Of a stretch of DNA of 13,891 bases, positions 5,544-12,797 are shown one piece after another (the first letter of the stretch is position 1; every line of letters begins with the position of its first letter). The notes under the pieces were generated by a model. It did no database searches. It saw only the letters and a list, made by a program, of their open reading frames with translations, and had not been told where the DNA came from. Origin of the DNA: Dehalococcoidia bacterium (GTDB lineage: Bacteria > Chloroflexota > Dehalococcoidia > Bin125); the NCBI GenBank assembly GCA_007571275.1, contig RKRS01000123.1, positions 1 to 13,891 on the forward strand, in the 5' to 3' direction. A program made the translations under genes and the position numbers.

Positions 5544-6659
5544 TCAGAGGACCGAATTGAGTCGGTCAATGAGCGCATCAAGTTGGTCGGCGCGAGGCAT
5601 CGAGATGCGCAGATACGAGGCCAGCGCCGGATCGCTGTAGGTGCGAGTGAACACGCCGACCGCGGCGAGGCGGTCGTGCAGTTGCTGCCCGCTACCGACA
5701 GCAGCATCGACGCCAACCAGGATGAAGTTGGATTCGGACGGCAGCGGTGACAGACCATCGGTGCTCAACAGCGCGTCGTAGAGCGCGTCACGGGTTTGGC
5801 GGATGGCGTCGATCTGCTCGCCGATCTCGCCTGCGGCGTTGATGGCCGCCACGCCAGCGACTTCTGCCGCCTGGTTGATGTTGTAGGGCTGTTTGACCTT
5901 GATCAGGTCGGTGATCAGATCGGCGCACGCGAGCGCGTAGCCGAGTCTCAGACCAGCGATCCCGGCCCACTTACTGAAGGTGCGCATGATCACCAGGCGA
6001 GGAAACTCGGTCAGTAACAGGCTGGCTGAAGCCTCGAGGCCGGCAAACTCGATGTAGGCCTCGTCGAGGATGACCGTCACTCCGCTCGCCAGGAGCTTGC
6101 GGAGGAGATCTGACGAGACCAGTTCACCGCTGGGATTGTTCGGCGACGTCAGGATGACAATCGTGTCAGCGGCTGCCTGGCTGGCCGACTCCAGCAGCTC
6201 GGCGGCGGGCAGGGCGAATCCATCACGGCGGGGTATCTCGATCAGGTTGAGCTCATTGAGGTCAGCGAGGAACGGATACATCCCGAATGTCGGGGGGCAG
6301 GTCATGATCGATGAACCGGGCGACAGCAACGCTCGAAGTGAGAGGTCAAGCAATTCATCGGCGCCTGCTCCAGCGACGATCATCGCCGGGTCAACGCCGG
6401 TGTATCGAGAGAGCGCCTCACGCAGAACGGTCTGGTTGGGGTCGGGATAGATCGAGCCGAAATTTGGCTCCGCAAGAGCGGCCTGCAGCGCATCGCGGAC
6501 TCTGGGATGCATCCCGTAGGGATTCTCGTTGGCGTCGAGTTTGAGGCAGTCTCCGGGATCGAGGCCTGCCAAACGCGCCCGCTCCGCGAGCGGCACCACC
6601 GGCGCATAGCCGGGCAACTGCGCCAGATGCGAGCGCACCTGAGGAGATCGGTGGCTCAT
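5544..6659 (-). CDS. hisC: Histidinol-phosphate aminotransferase
   Basis: HisC is a PLP-dependent (fold type I, class II) aminotransferase that converts imidazole acetol phosphate to histidinol phosphate with glutamate. The 371-aa protein has the full motif series: LDANENPYG (41-49), YPDP (71-74), GAGADELLDL (97-106), PPTFGMYPF (122-130), SPNNPSG (172-178), ILDEAYIEF (197-205), RTFSKWAGIAGLRLGY (226-241), PYNINQ, ESNFILV and LRISMP. K230 is the expected PLP Schiff-base lysine and D199 the pyridine-nitrogen aspartate. The ATG at 6659 overlaps the hisD stop by 4 nt (ATGA), so translation is coupled. Order in transcription is hisD then hisC. Confidence 0.97.
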   Translation of the reverse strand: MSHRSPQVRSHLAQLPGYAPVVPLAERARLAGLDPGDCLKLDANENPYGMHPRVRDALQAALAEPNFGSIYPDPNQTVLREALSRYTGVDPAMIVAGAGADELLDLSLRALLSPGSSIMTCPPTFGMYPFLADLNELNLIEIPRRDGFALPAAELLESASQAAADTIVILTSPNNPSGELVSSDLLRKLLASGVTVILDEAYIEFAGLEASASLLLTEFPRLVIMRTFSKWAGIAGLRLGYALACADLITDLIKVKQPYNINQAAEVAGVAAINAAGEIGEQIDAIRQTRDALYDALLSTDGLSPLPSESNFILVGVDAAVGSGQQLHDRLAAVGVFTRTYSDPALASYLRISMPRADQLDALIDRLNSVL

Positions 6660-8026
6660 CGATCGCGCCGACGGCGTTCGAGCGAGCGGGCGTGAGCGTC
6701 GAGCTGTTCAGCGTGGGCGATCAGCTCGGCGTCGCCGGCGATCTCGTCCAGCAAAGCGTCAGTGACCTGGACGACCGTCGTGATCTTCATGAACTCGCCC
6801 ACGTTCAGCGCTGAGGCGAAGCGGGCTGAGCCGCCCGTCGGCATCACGTGCGAAGGCCCGGCCACGTAGTCGCCCAACGCCTCTGGCGATGCCTCCCCGA
6901 CAAACAGACCGCCCGCGTTGCTCACGTCGCCGATCCGCTGATGCGCGTTATCCACGACGAGCGCGAGGTGCTCAGGCGCATACTCATTGGCGATTGCCAA
7001 CGCCTCATCGAGGTCCGGCACGCAGGCCAGTCCGCCGCGATTGCGCAGGGAGGTGAGCGCGATTTCGCGGCGGGGCAGATCGGCCGTTTGCTCAATCAGC
7101 TGGGCAGCCACCGACCTGGCCAACGCCTCGCTCGTGGAAATCAGGATGGGCGCGGCGAAGTGGTCATGCTCGGCCTGCGCCAGGAGATCGGCGGCGACCA
7201 GCTCAGGGTTGGCCGTATCGTCGGCGACGATCAGGGTTTCGGTCGGGCCGTAGATCGCGTCGATCCCGACGACTCCGTACAAGCGCCGTTTCGCGGCAGT
7301 GACAAAACGATTGCCGGGACCAAAGATCTTGTCGACCGCGCCGATCGACTCTGTGCCATAGGCAAGGGCGGCAATGGCTTGCGCTCCGCCGACCTTGTAG
7401 ACCGTCTCGACGCCAGCGATCTCGGCGGCGACGAGCTTCAACGCGTTGACTGTCGCGGTTCCGTCTCCAGCTGGTACCGCCGGTGAAGCGATGACGACTT
7501 CGGGCACGCCGGCGACCTGGGCCGGGATAGCTGTATGCAGCACGCTCGATGGGTACACGGCGGCTGTGCCGGGCACATAGAGGCCAACCCGGGCGAGCGG
7601 ACGAACGAGCTGTCCGAGACCATCACGAGAGAAGGATCTGGCGGCGTGCTCGAGTTGTATCTCGTGGTAGCGACGAACACGGTCCGCCGCGTGCTGCAAG
7701 GCCGAGACCAGATCGGGCGAGACCTCGCTGCGGGCTTGCGCGAATTCGTCCTCAGTCACCACCAATGACACAGGCGCGGCTCCATCGATGGCTGCCGCGA
7801 TCTCACGAACCGCGCTGTCGCCACCAACCCGGACCCGCTCGATGATCCGGCGCACCGCTTCCTCGAAGTCCGGTTCATCATCAAAGAGACCACGAAGGAT
7901 GGCGCGCTCAATATCACTCAGCTGATCATCGTCGGGACGGCGTCGCGCGAACAGATGCTCACGCGCCTCAACGGCGCCACGCCAAATCGGAATCTCGTCC
8001 TCAATCCGTTCGCTCGCGCTAACCAT
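6656..8026 (-). CDS. hisD: Histidinol dehydrogenase
   Basis: HisD oxidises histidinol to histidine in two NAD-dependent steps and binds zinc. The 456-aa product has VGLYVPGTAAVYPSSVL (147-163), YKVGGAQAIAALAYGT (210-225), KIFGPGN (233-239), and IYGPTE (258-263). Zinc ligands are present: Q284 and H287 in AQAEHDHF, D386 in GDYVAGPSH, and H445 in the C-terminal DAHARS. The catalytic pair is E352-H353 in EYAPEHL. At 456 aa it is some 25 residues longer than the common 430, mostly at the N-terminus, where MVSASERIEDEIPIWRG is not conserved; the start at 8026 is supported by a TGATG overlap with the upstream gene. Internal starts closer to the family length cannot be excluded. Confidence 0.96.
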   Translation of the reverse strand: MVSASERIEDEIPIWRGAVEAREHLFARRRPDDDQLSDIERAILRGLFDDEPDFEEAVRRIIERVRVGGDSAVREIAAAIDGAAPVSLVVTEDEFAQARSEVSPDLVSALQHAADRVRRYHEIQLEHAARSFSRDGLGQLVRPLARVGLYVPGTAAVYPSSVLHTAIPAQVAGVPEVVIASPAVPAGDGTATVNALKLVAAEIAGVETVYKVGGAQAIAALAYGTESIGAVDKIFGPGNRFVTAAKRRLYGVVGIDAIYGPTETLIVADDTANPELVAADLLAQAEHDHFAAPILISTSEALARSVAAQLIEQTADLPRREIALTSLRNRGGLACVPDLDEALAIANEYAPEHLALVVDNAHQRIGDVSNAGGLFVGEASPEALGDYVAGPSHVMPTGGSARFASALNVGEFMKITTVVQVTDALLDEIAGDAELIAHAEQLDAHARSLERRRRDR

Positions 8027-8790
8027 CAGAGCGTGCCCAGCCAGTTTCGGAGCACGCTCACGGTTCGCTCAGTGGTGGACTCGAAAAAGCCGTCCAACGC
8101 GCTTTGATCGACGTGGCTGAGCGTATCGTCGAGCAGCTGCGGAATCGTCTCCATAAATTCACGCAGACCGGACTCGCTTTCGACGCCAGCACTCTTCAGG
8201 TGTCGCGAGGCGATGAAGGAAAACCGCTCCCAGTCGGGCGGATGCTCGGTCATGGCGGCAGTCGTATCGCGCCACTGCGCGAGTAGCGGTCGGTCGACAA
8301 ATCCGGCGTCGATCTCGACAGCTGAGCCGAACAACGCCTGCCGCATCTGTTGCATCTGTTTGCCCGATTCGCGTTCCCGACGGTCCAGCTCATACTGGAG
8401 AACGCGGTCGAGCAGGTTGGCGTGTGAGTTACCGCCCAGGATCGAACGCGAGCCAAAAAACGGTCGATAGATTTGCAGCACGTATTCCTGATCCATGATC
8501 ACGTGGGTGAGATAGCCAGCGACCCAGGCGCGAGTTTCGGCGGTCAGGTTGGACGGGTCGCGGAACATACGATGGGCGCTGAAGAAGTTCTCGACGCAGT
8601 CCTGGTGATCGTCGTCGTAGATGTCGAAGAAGTGCGTGCGCTCGCGGTCCCAGCGCGTGAGCACGCGGATGTCCGGTGTCGTCGCGCCGAGCAGATAGTC
8701 ACCATTCTGCTGATCAAAGTTCTCGTCATTGGCGTCAACCTGTTCGCCCGCGCGAAGAGCGGCAATCATGTGGGTAACGAGCGGAGGCAT
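8026..8790 (-). CDS. Zinc-dependent phospholipase C-like protein
   Basis: This 254-aa protein resembles the zinc-dependent phospholipase C family in arrangement: an N-terminal PPLVTHM (2-8), GDYLLGATTPDIRVLTRWD (30-48), RTHFFD (51-56) and AWVAGYLTHVIMDQEY (88-103). Likely metal ligands are H7, D31, D40, H53, H96 and D100, the usual His/Asp pattern. There is no signal peptide or membrane segment, so it should be cytoplasmic, unlike secreted bacterial phospholipases; the substrate is unknown. Its stop overlaps the hisD start by 1 nt (TGATG), so it is the first gene of a unit with hisD and hisC. It lies 35 bp from the divergent nfeD. I know of no histidine-pathway role for this family. Confidence 0.75.
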   Translation of the reverse strand: MPPLVTHMIAALRAGEQVDANDENFDQQNGDYLLGATTPDIRVLTRWDRERTHFFDIYDDDHQDCVENFFSAHRMFRDPSNLTAETRAWVAGYLTHVIMDQEYVLQIYRPFFGSRSILGGNSHANLLDRVLQYELDRRERESGKQMQQMRQALFGSAVEIDAGFVDRPLLAQWRDTTAAMTEHPPDWERFSFIASRHLKSAGVESESGLREFMETIPQLLDDTLSHVDQSALDGFFESTTERTVSVLRNWLGTL

Positions 8791-8796
8791 GATCAG

Positions 8797-8802
8797 AGTT
8801 TA
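8797..8802 (-). promoter_or_regulatory. Candidate -10 box (TAAACT) of a leaderless promoter
   Basis: On the minus strand TAAACT ends 6 nt before the ATG at 8790, so transcription would begin at or near the start codon. No Shine-Dalgarno-like sequence occurs within 15 nt of the ATG, which agrees with a leaderless mRNA. It serves the phospholipase-like/hisD/hisC unit. Confidence 0.4.
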
Positions 8803-8813
8803 TCGTCCCAGCG

Positions 8814-8819
8814 TATTCT
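8814..8819 (+). promoter_or_regulatory. Candidate -10 box (TATTCT) of a leaderless promoter for nfeD
   Basis: TATTCT ends 6 nt before the ATG at 8826. An in-frame TGA at 8820-8822 rules out an upstream start. A GAGG (8821-8824) lies only 1 nt from the ATG, too close to act as a normal Shine-Dalgarno. A leaderless transcript explains both facts. Confidence 0.4.
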
Positions 8820-8825
8820 TGAGGT

Positions 8826-10220
8826 ATGAGTCGGTTGTTTCAGCGTCCGCTCCGAGTGCTCGCCCTGGTCCTGCTGATGTTGGGACTTGGCTCAGCCTTG
8901 TTCAGCGGCTGTGGCTCTGACAACCCCGCCGGCGCGCTGCATGTCTCGAGCATGGCTCAGGAGATCGGGCCAGTCTCGGCGAACTTCATCGATCGGGCGC
9001 TGAGTCGGGCGGAGGAGCAGAATGCCGCCGCCTGGATTTTGATGATGGATACGCCGGGCGGACTGATTTCCTCAACCGACGACATCGTGCAACGAATACT
9101 CGCGGCGGAGATCCCGGTGGTGATCTTCGTCAGTCCGGCCGGCGCTCGCGCTGCCTCAGCGGGAACGTTCATCACCATGGCCGCTCACGTGGCTGCGATG
9201 GCGCCGAACACGCAGATTGGCGCAGCGCAACCAGTGGCGGGTGGAGGCGAGGACATCGGCGGCGACCTGCGCGACAAGGTCACCAACGATGCGGCGGCGG
9301 ACATCCGCGGGATTGCCAAACATCGCGGCAGAAACGAGGAGTGGGCGGAACAGGCGGTGCGTGAATCCGCCTCGATCACTGGCGATGAGGCGGTGGAGCT
9401 CAACGTGGTCGATCTGACCGCCAACGATCTTGACGACCTCATCGAACAGCTTCACGGACGCACCGTTGTGCTCAATCCCGATGGCGACAGTGTGACGCTC
9501 GATATCGCCGACGCCCCAATCGTGGAGACGAACTACAACCTGGCGGAGTCGATCCTTGATGTGATTGCCGACCCGAACATCGCATTCATCCTCACATCTA
9601 TCGGCAGTTTGCTGTTGCTGGTTGAGGCGTTCTCTCCTGGCCTCGTCGGGCCGGGCGTGTTCGGCGTGATCATGCTGATCTTCGGTTTCTTTGCGCTGGG
9701 CCCGCTGGATACCAATCCGGCCGGGATTGCGCTGTTGGTGCTGGCGTTGATCCTGCTGATCGCTGAGGTGTTTGTCGCCGGTTTCGGCTTCCTGGGGATT
9801 GGTGGGATCATCTCGTTGGTGCTTGGCGGACTGCTGTTGATCGGAGATGCTTCGGTCGATGCTGAGCGAGTGTCGATTTGGGCCCTGGTCGTGGGCGCTG
9901 GCTCGGTTGGGGTGGTGGTCTTTGGCCTGGGAGCGCTCATCGCCGTCGATCGTCGACAGCCGAAGTGGAGCTTCAGCGGCTCACGGGGGATTGTCGGCAA
10001 AGAGGGGACCGTGCACAACACACTGTCCCCGGGCGGCACGATCATGGTGGAGGCGGAGCTCTGGTCGGCGCGATCAGCCGCTGAGGCCGAGATTCCTCAG
10101 GGAGCCGGAGTACGGGTCGTGGATATGGAAGGGCTGACAGCCGTGGTGGAATCGACGGAGCCGCCGCCAACTGAGGAAGATGAGGGGCCTGAAGGGAACT
10201 TCAGACCCCTGCGCTCCTGA
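8826..10220 (+). CDS. NfeD family membrane-anchored serine protease (long form)
   Basis: Long NfeD proteins join a ClpP/SppA-like serine protease to a membrane region and a C-terminal OB-fold, and act with stomatin-like (SPFH) proteins in membrane quality control. In this 464-aa protein, residues 1-29 form a signal segment ending in LFSGC, a possible lipobox (C29). The protease part runs from about 38 to 215, with TPGG (76-79), S111 in AASAGTF as the likely nucleophile and K151 as the likely Lys of the Ser-Lys dyad. The S111-K151 spacing matches that of the archaeal 1510-N protease. About five hydrophobic helices lie at 252-374 (last about 350-374), and the OB-fold at about 385-442. The Glu/Pro-rich tail ends in a hairpin-encoding segment. 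No SPFH gene is adjacent in the window. Confidence 0.92.
   Translation: MSRLFQRPLRVLALVLLMLGLGSALFSGCGSDNPAGALHVSSMAQEIGPVSANFIDRALSRAEEQNAAAWILMMDTPGGLISSTDDIVQRILAAEIPVVIFVSPAGARAASAGTFITMAAHVAAMAPNTQIGAAQPVAGGGEDIGGDLRDKVTNDAAADIRGIAKHRGRNEEWAEQAVRESASITGDEAVELNVVDLTANDLDDLIEQLHGRTVVLNPDGDSVTLDIADAPIVETNYNLAESILDVIADPNIAFILTSIGSLLLLVEAFSPGLVGPGVFGVIMLIFGFFALGPLDTNPAGIALLVLALILLIAEVFVAGFGFLGIGGIISLVLGGLLLIGDASVDAERVSIWALVVGAGSVGVVVFGLGALIAVDRRQPKWSFSGSRGIVGKEGTVHNTLSPGGTIMVEAELWSARSAAEAEIPQGAGVRVVDMEGLTAVVESTEPPPTEEDEGPEGNFRPLRS
10183..10210. terminator. Hairpin between convergent nfeD and rplS (terminator-like)
   Basis: AGGGG (10183-10187) and CTGAAG (10189-10194) pair with CTTCAG (10199-10204) and CCCCT (10206-10210), with one C/A mismatch and a GGAA loop. 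The structure lies inside the last codons of nfeD and 31 bp beyond the rplS stop, so it could act on transcripts from both sides. There is no T tract on either strand, so Rho-independent termination in the classic sense is doubtful; protection of 3' ends is an alternative. Confidence 0.4.
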
Positions 10221-10240
10221 GGCCGGCTAAGTCGCAGTAG

Positions 10241-10609
10241 TTAGTACGAATGAATCGCGCGCTTGGCGTTTCGGGGACGCTGCGGAATTCTGGCGGCGCG
10301 GCCGGTGCGATCACGGAGGTAGTAGAGCCGTGAGCGACGGACCCGACCTCGCCGAGTGACTTCGACCTTCTCGATTCGCGGCGAGTGATAGAGGAAGGTG
10401 CGCTCGACGCCGATCCCCTTGGTCACACGGCGGACGGTGAAGTTGGAAGACGAGCCCTGCTTCTTGCGTCGGATCACGACGCCTTCAAAGACCTGGGTGC
10501 GCTCGCGGTTGCCCTCGACGATCACGGCGTGCACGCGAACCGTGTCGCCAGGCTGAAACTCCTCGATCTCCGAATTGCGTTCATAGGTCAGAAGATCGCT
10601 GCGGTCCAT
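10241..10609 (-). CDS. rplS: 50S ribosomal protein L19
   Basis: L19 sits at the interface of the two ribosomal subunits. The 122-aa protein shows the SH3-like barrel pattern FQPGDTVRVHAVIVEG (18-33), then FEGVVIRRKKQGSSSNFTVR (by pattern, 41-60), ERTFLYHSPRI (69-79) and the basic tail RRGRVRRSRLYYLRDR (86-101), ending about 20 residues later. It begins 106 bp after the trmD stop on the same strand. A GGAG about 9 nt before the ATG is a plausible ribosome-binding site. The 106-bp gap (10610-10715) has only a 5-bp stem (ACACA at 10664-10668 with TGTGT at 10672-10676) and no certain promoter. Confidence 0.98.
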   Translation of the reverse strand: MDRSDLLTYERNSEIEEFQPGDTVRVHAVIVEGNRERTQVFEGVVIRRKKQGSSSNFTVRRVTKGIGVERTFLYHSPRIEKVEVTRRGRVRRSRLYYLRDRTGRAARIPQRPRNAKRAIHSY

Positions 10610-10715
10610 GATCAGCTCCGGATGAAGAGGAATTCAGTATCTCGCTGTCCATCTTAGGACTGCACACAGCTTGTGTTCTAGCCGAACGCTGTCGTGGCTG
10701 GCTCTGAAGCGAGAC

Positions 10716-11432
10716 TCAAGTCGTTGTCTCGATTACATCGTCGTCGCTGTTCGACAGCTTCGCCCACAGGTCTGGACGACGCTCGCGAGTGCGTTCAATC
10801 TGGCGTTGACGCCTCCACTCGTCGACGGCGCCATGATCGCCACTGAGCAGGATGTCCGGGACGCGCCAGCCACGGAACTCGGGCGGTCGCGTGTACTGCG
10901 GGTATTCGAGTAGCCCCTCCATAAAGGTCTCCTCGACGATCGACTCGGATGAGCCAAGCGCTCCCGGTTGCAGTCGCACGATGGCGTCGACCAGGACCAC
11001 TGCCGCTGGTTCGCCGCCGGAGAGGACATAGTCGCCAATCGAAATTTCCTCGTCGACCAGGCGCTCGGCAACCCGCTCGTCGACGCCCTCATAGCGCCCG
11101 CACAGAATGATCAGTCGATCTTCCGAGGCCAGGCGCTGCACGACGCGCTGATTCAGCTGTTGCCCCTGAGGCGTGAGCAGGATGGCTCGACCGGCACTGC
11201 CCTGCATGCGCAGTGATTCGACGGCGCGGAACCATGGCTCCGGTTTCATTACCATGCCGGCCCCGCCGCCGTAGGGATAGTCATCAACCGTGCGATGGCG
11301 GTCGGTGGTGTAATCACGAAGGTCGTGGACCTGGATGTCGACAATGCCACGGTCGCGGACGCGCTTGATGATGCTGTGCTCGAACACGCCCGCGAGCAGT
11401 GGCGGGAAAATACTGATGATGTCGATCCTCAT
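10716..11432 (-). CDS. trmD: tRNA (guanine37-N1)-methyltransferase
   Basis: TrmD is a SPOUT-fold, SAM-dependent dimer that methylates G37 next to the tRNA anticodon and prevents frameshifting. The 238-aa protein shows MRIDIISIFP at its N-terminus, DDYPYGGGAGMVMKPEP (50-66), the trefoil-knot segments ILLTPQGQ (84-91), LIILCGRYEGVDERV (107-121), and SIGDYVLSGGEPA (131-143), then LLEYPQYTRPPEFRG (174-188) and LLSGDH (195-200). By eye alignment, Glu168 in EETF occupies the position of the catalytic Asp169 in the E. coli DSF motif. The start at 11432 is chosen because it begins at the conserved MRIDI and overlaps ftsZ in ATGA; an upstream ATG at 11462 would overlap ftsZ by 34 nt and add ten unconserved residues. 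Confidence 0.96.
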   Translation of the reverse strand: MRIDIISIFPPLLAGVFEHSIIKRVRDRGIVDIQVHDLRDYTTDRHRTVDDYPYGGGAGMVMKPEPWFRAVESLRMQGSAGRAILLTPQGQQLNQRVVQRLASEDRLIILCGRYEGVDERVAERLVDEEISIGDYVLSGGEPAAVVLVDAIVRLQPGALGSSESIVEETFMEGLLEYPQYTRPPEFRGWRVPDILLSGDHGAVDEWRRQRQIERTRERRPDLWAKLSNSDDDVIETTT

Positions 11433-12703
11433 TCGCGACCGAGCACAGCGCTGGGATCCCAACGACGTTTGCTTGGGTTGTCGCGCTTGCTGTTGCTGGA
11501 GTGAGTACCGCTTGCAGTGTTGGTCGAGTTGACCGAGTTGGCCGAATGTCGGCGGTGCAGGAAGGCCGGCGTCGCGAGCTCCTCGGCGCTGCGCGGTTCG
11601 ACCGGATTGAATGTCAGGTTCTCGAGGATCTCCTGGCGCGAGCGCAGCGGCAGCGGCTGCACAGGCTCGGCGTATGCAGGAACACCCTGTGCCGCGGCCG
11701 GCGCAGCGACGGGGGCGCCATACGATGCACGGGGCTGCGCCGTAGCTTCGACGAAGCCGGTGGCGATCAGCGTCATTTGAATGTCGCCATCCATCGACTC
11801 GTCGATCACGGTACCCATGATGATCTCAGCGTTGGGGTGAACCTGATCGCGGACGAAGTCAGCCACCTGTGACAGCTCAAGCATGCCCAGATCGCCCGCC
11901 GACGTGATGTTGTACAACACACGGGTCGCGCCGTGAAGGCCATCTTCGAGCAAGGGCGAGTGGATCGCTTCCTCCACTGCATCAAGCGCGCGACTGTCAC
12001 CTGATCCGTGGCCAAGCGCCATCAGCGCCTGTCCGCCTCCACCCATCACCTTCTTCACGTCGTTGAAGTCGAGGTTGATCTCGCCGGGCACCGTGAGGAC
12101 GTCGGAGATACCGCGAACGGCCTGACGCAGCACATCGTCGGCGCGGTGGAACGCCTGCGTGACGGTGAGGCTGCGGTCATTCCTATCGATCAGACGCTGG
12201 TTGGGGATCACGATCACGGTGTCGGCGACATCGTTGAGCCGATCGATGCCTTCCTGCGCGGCGTTCGATCGCGGAACGCCCTCAAACTCGAATGGGCGGG
12301 TGACGACAGCAATCGTCAGTACGCCGGCCTGGCGAGCCAGTTCCGCGACGATCGGCGCGGCGCCGGTACCGGTGCCGCCACCCATGCCGGCCGTAATGAA
12401 CGCCATATCGACATCGCCGAACAGGTTGCGAATCTCTTCGCGGCTGTTCTCTGCGGCGCGCGCGCCTCGCTCGGGATCGCCGCCCACGCCGAGGCCGCCC
12501 GATTCTGCGTCGGCGATGCGAATGATGGTTTCGGCGTGGGAACTGGCGAGCTGCTGGTTGTCAGTGTTGATCGCGACAAACTCGACACCACGAATCTTGT
12601 CAGTGATCATTCGATTGATGGCGTTGCAGCCGCCACCGCCAACTCCAACGACGGTGATCGGTGGGATACCTTCACTGTGGCTGCTGTGGTGTCGTCTGTT
12701 CAT
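11429..12703 (-). CDS. ftsZ: Cell division protein FtsZ
   Basis: FtsZ is the tubulin-like GTPase that forms the division ring. In the 424-aa protein, the GTP-binding G1 region is VGVGGGGCNAINRMI (19-33), the tubulin signature GGGTGTGAAP is at 108-117, RPFEFEG at 136-142, and the T7 catalytic loop NLDFNDVKKVM at 210-220 carries N210, D212 and D215. A linker of about 50 residues rich in Pro/Ala leads to PAFLHRR (379-385), which resembles the usual C-terminal FtsA/ZipA-binding peptide. Oddly, 39 more residues follow, Ser/Asn-rich and ending in KRRWDPSAVLGRE. A GAGAGG about 9 nt upstream supports the ATG at 12703 over the longer frame start at 12838, whose extra 45 residues are not FtsZ-like. The stop overlaps trmD by 4 nt. 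Confidence 0.97.
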   Translation of the reverse strand: MNRRHHSSHSEGIPPITVVGVGGGGCNAINRMITDKIRGVEFVAINTDNQQLASSHAETIIRIADAESGGLGVGGDPERGARAAENSREEIRNLFGDVDMAFITAGMGGGTGTGAAPIVAELARQAGVLTIAVVTRPFEFEGVPRSNAAQEGIDRLNDVADTVIVIPNQRLIDRNDRSLTVTQAFHRADDVLRQAVRGISDVLTVPGEINLDFNDVKKVMGGGGQALMALGHGSGDSRALDAVEEAIHSPLLEDGLHGATRVLYNITSAGDLGMLELSQVADFVRDQVHPNAEIIMGTVIDESMDGDIQMTLIATGFVEATAQPRASYGAPVAAPAAAQGVPAYAEPVQPLPLRSRQEILENLTFNPVEPRSAEELATPAFLHRRHSANSVNSTNTASGTHSSNSKRDNPSKRRWDPSAVLGRE

Positions 12704-12797
12704 CGCGCGATCCTCTCGTTGTTCCGTCGTCGCTGCATTCGTGGGTCTGAGGCTGGAGGCTGCTGTCCGCACGTTGGACAACCGGCCAGATTGAGCG

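Noticed and set aside
9533..10045. A 170-aa minus-strand Pro/Ser/Thr-rich open frame opposite nfeD
   Set aside because: It is the reverse of the hydrophobic helices of NfeD, which gives such compositions; no start signal or family match.
10183..10210. A textbook Rho-independent terminator
   Set aside because: The stem is good but there is no T run after it on either strand, so I list it only as terminator-like.
11429..11548. The FtsZ tail as the result of a frameshift
   Set aside because: The frame continues cleanly to a stop that overlaps trmD in ATGA, and the other frames do not give a better FtsZ ending.
12704..12797. A promoter or regulatory element in the 94-bp ftsA-ftsZ gap
   Set aside because: No convincing -10/-35 pair, repeat or hairpin could be found apart from the ribosome-binding site of ftsZ.
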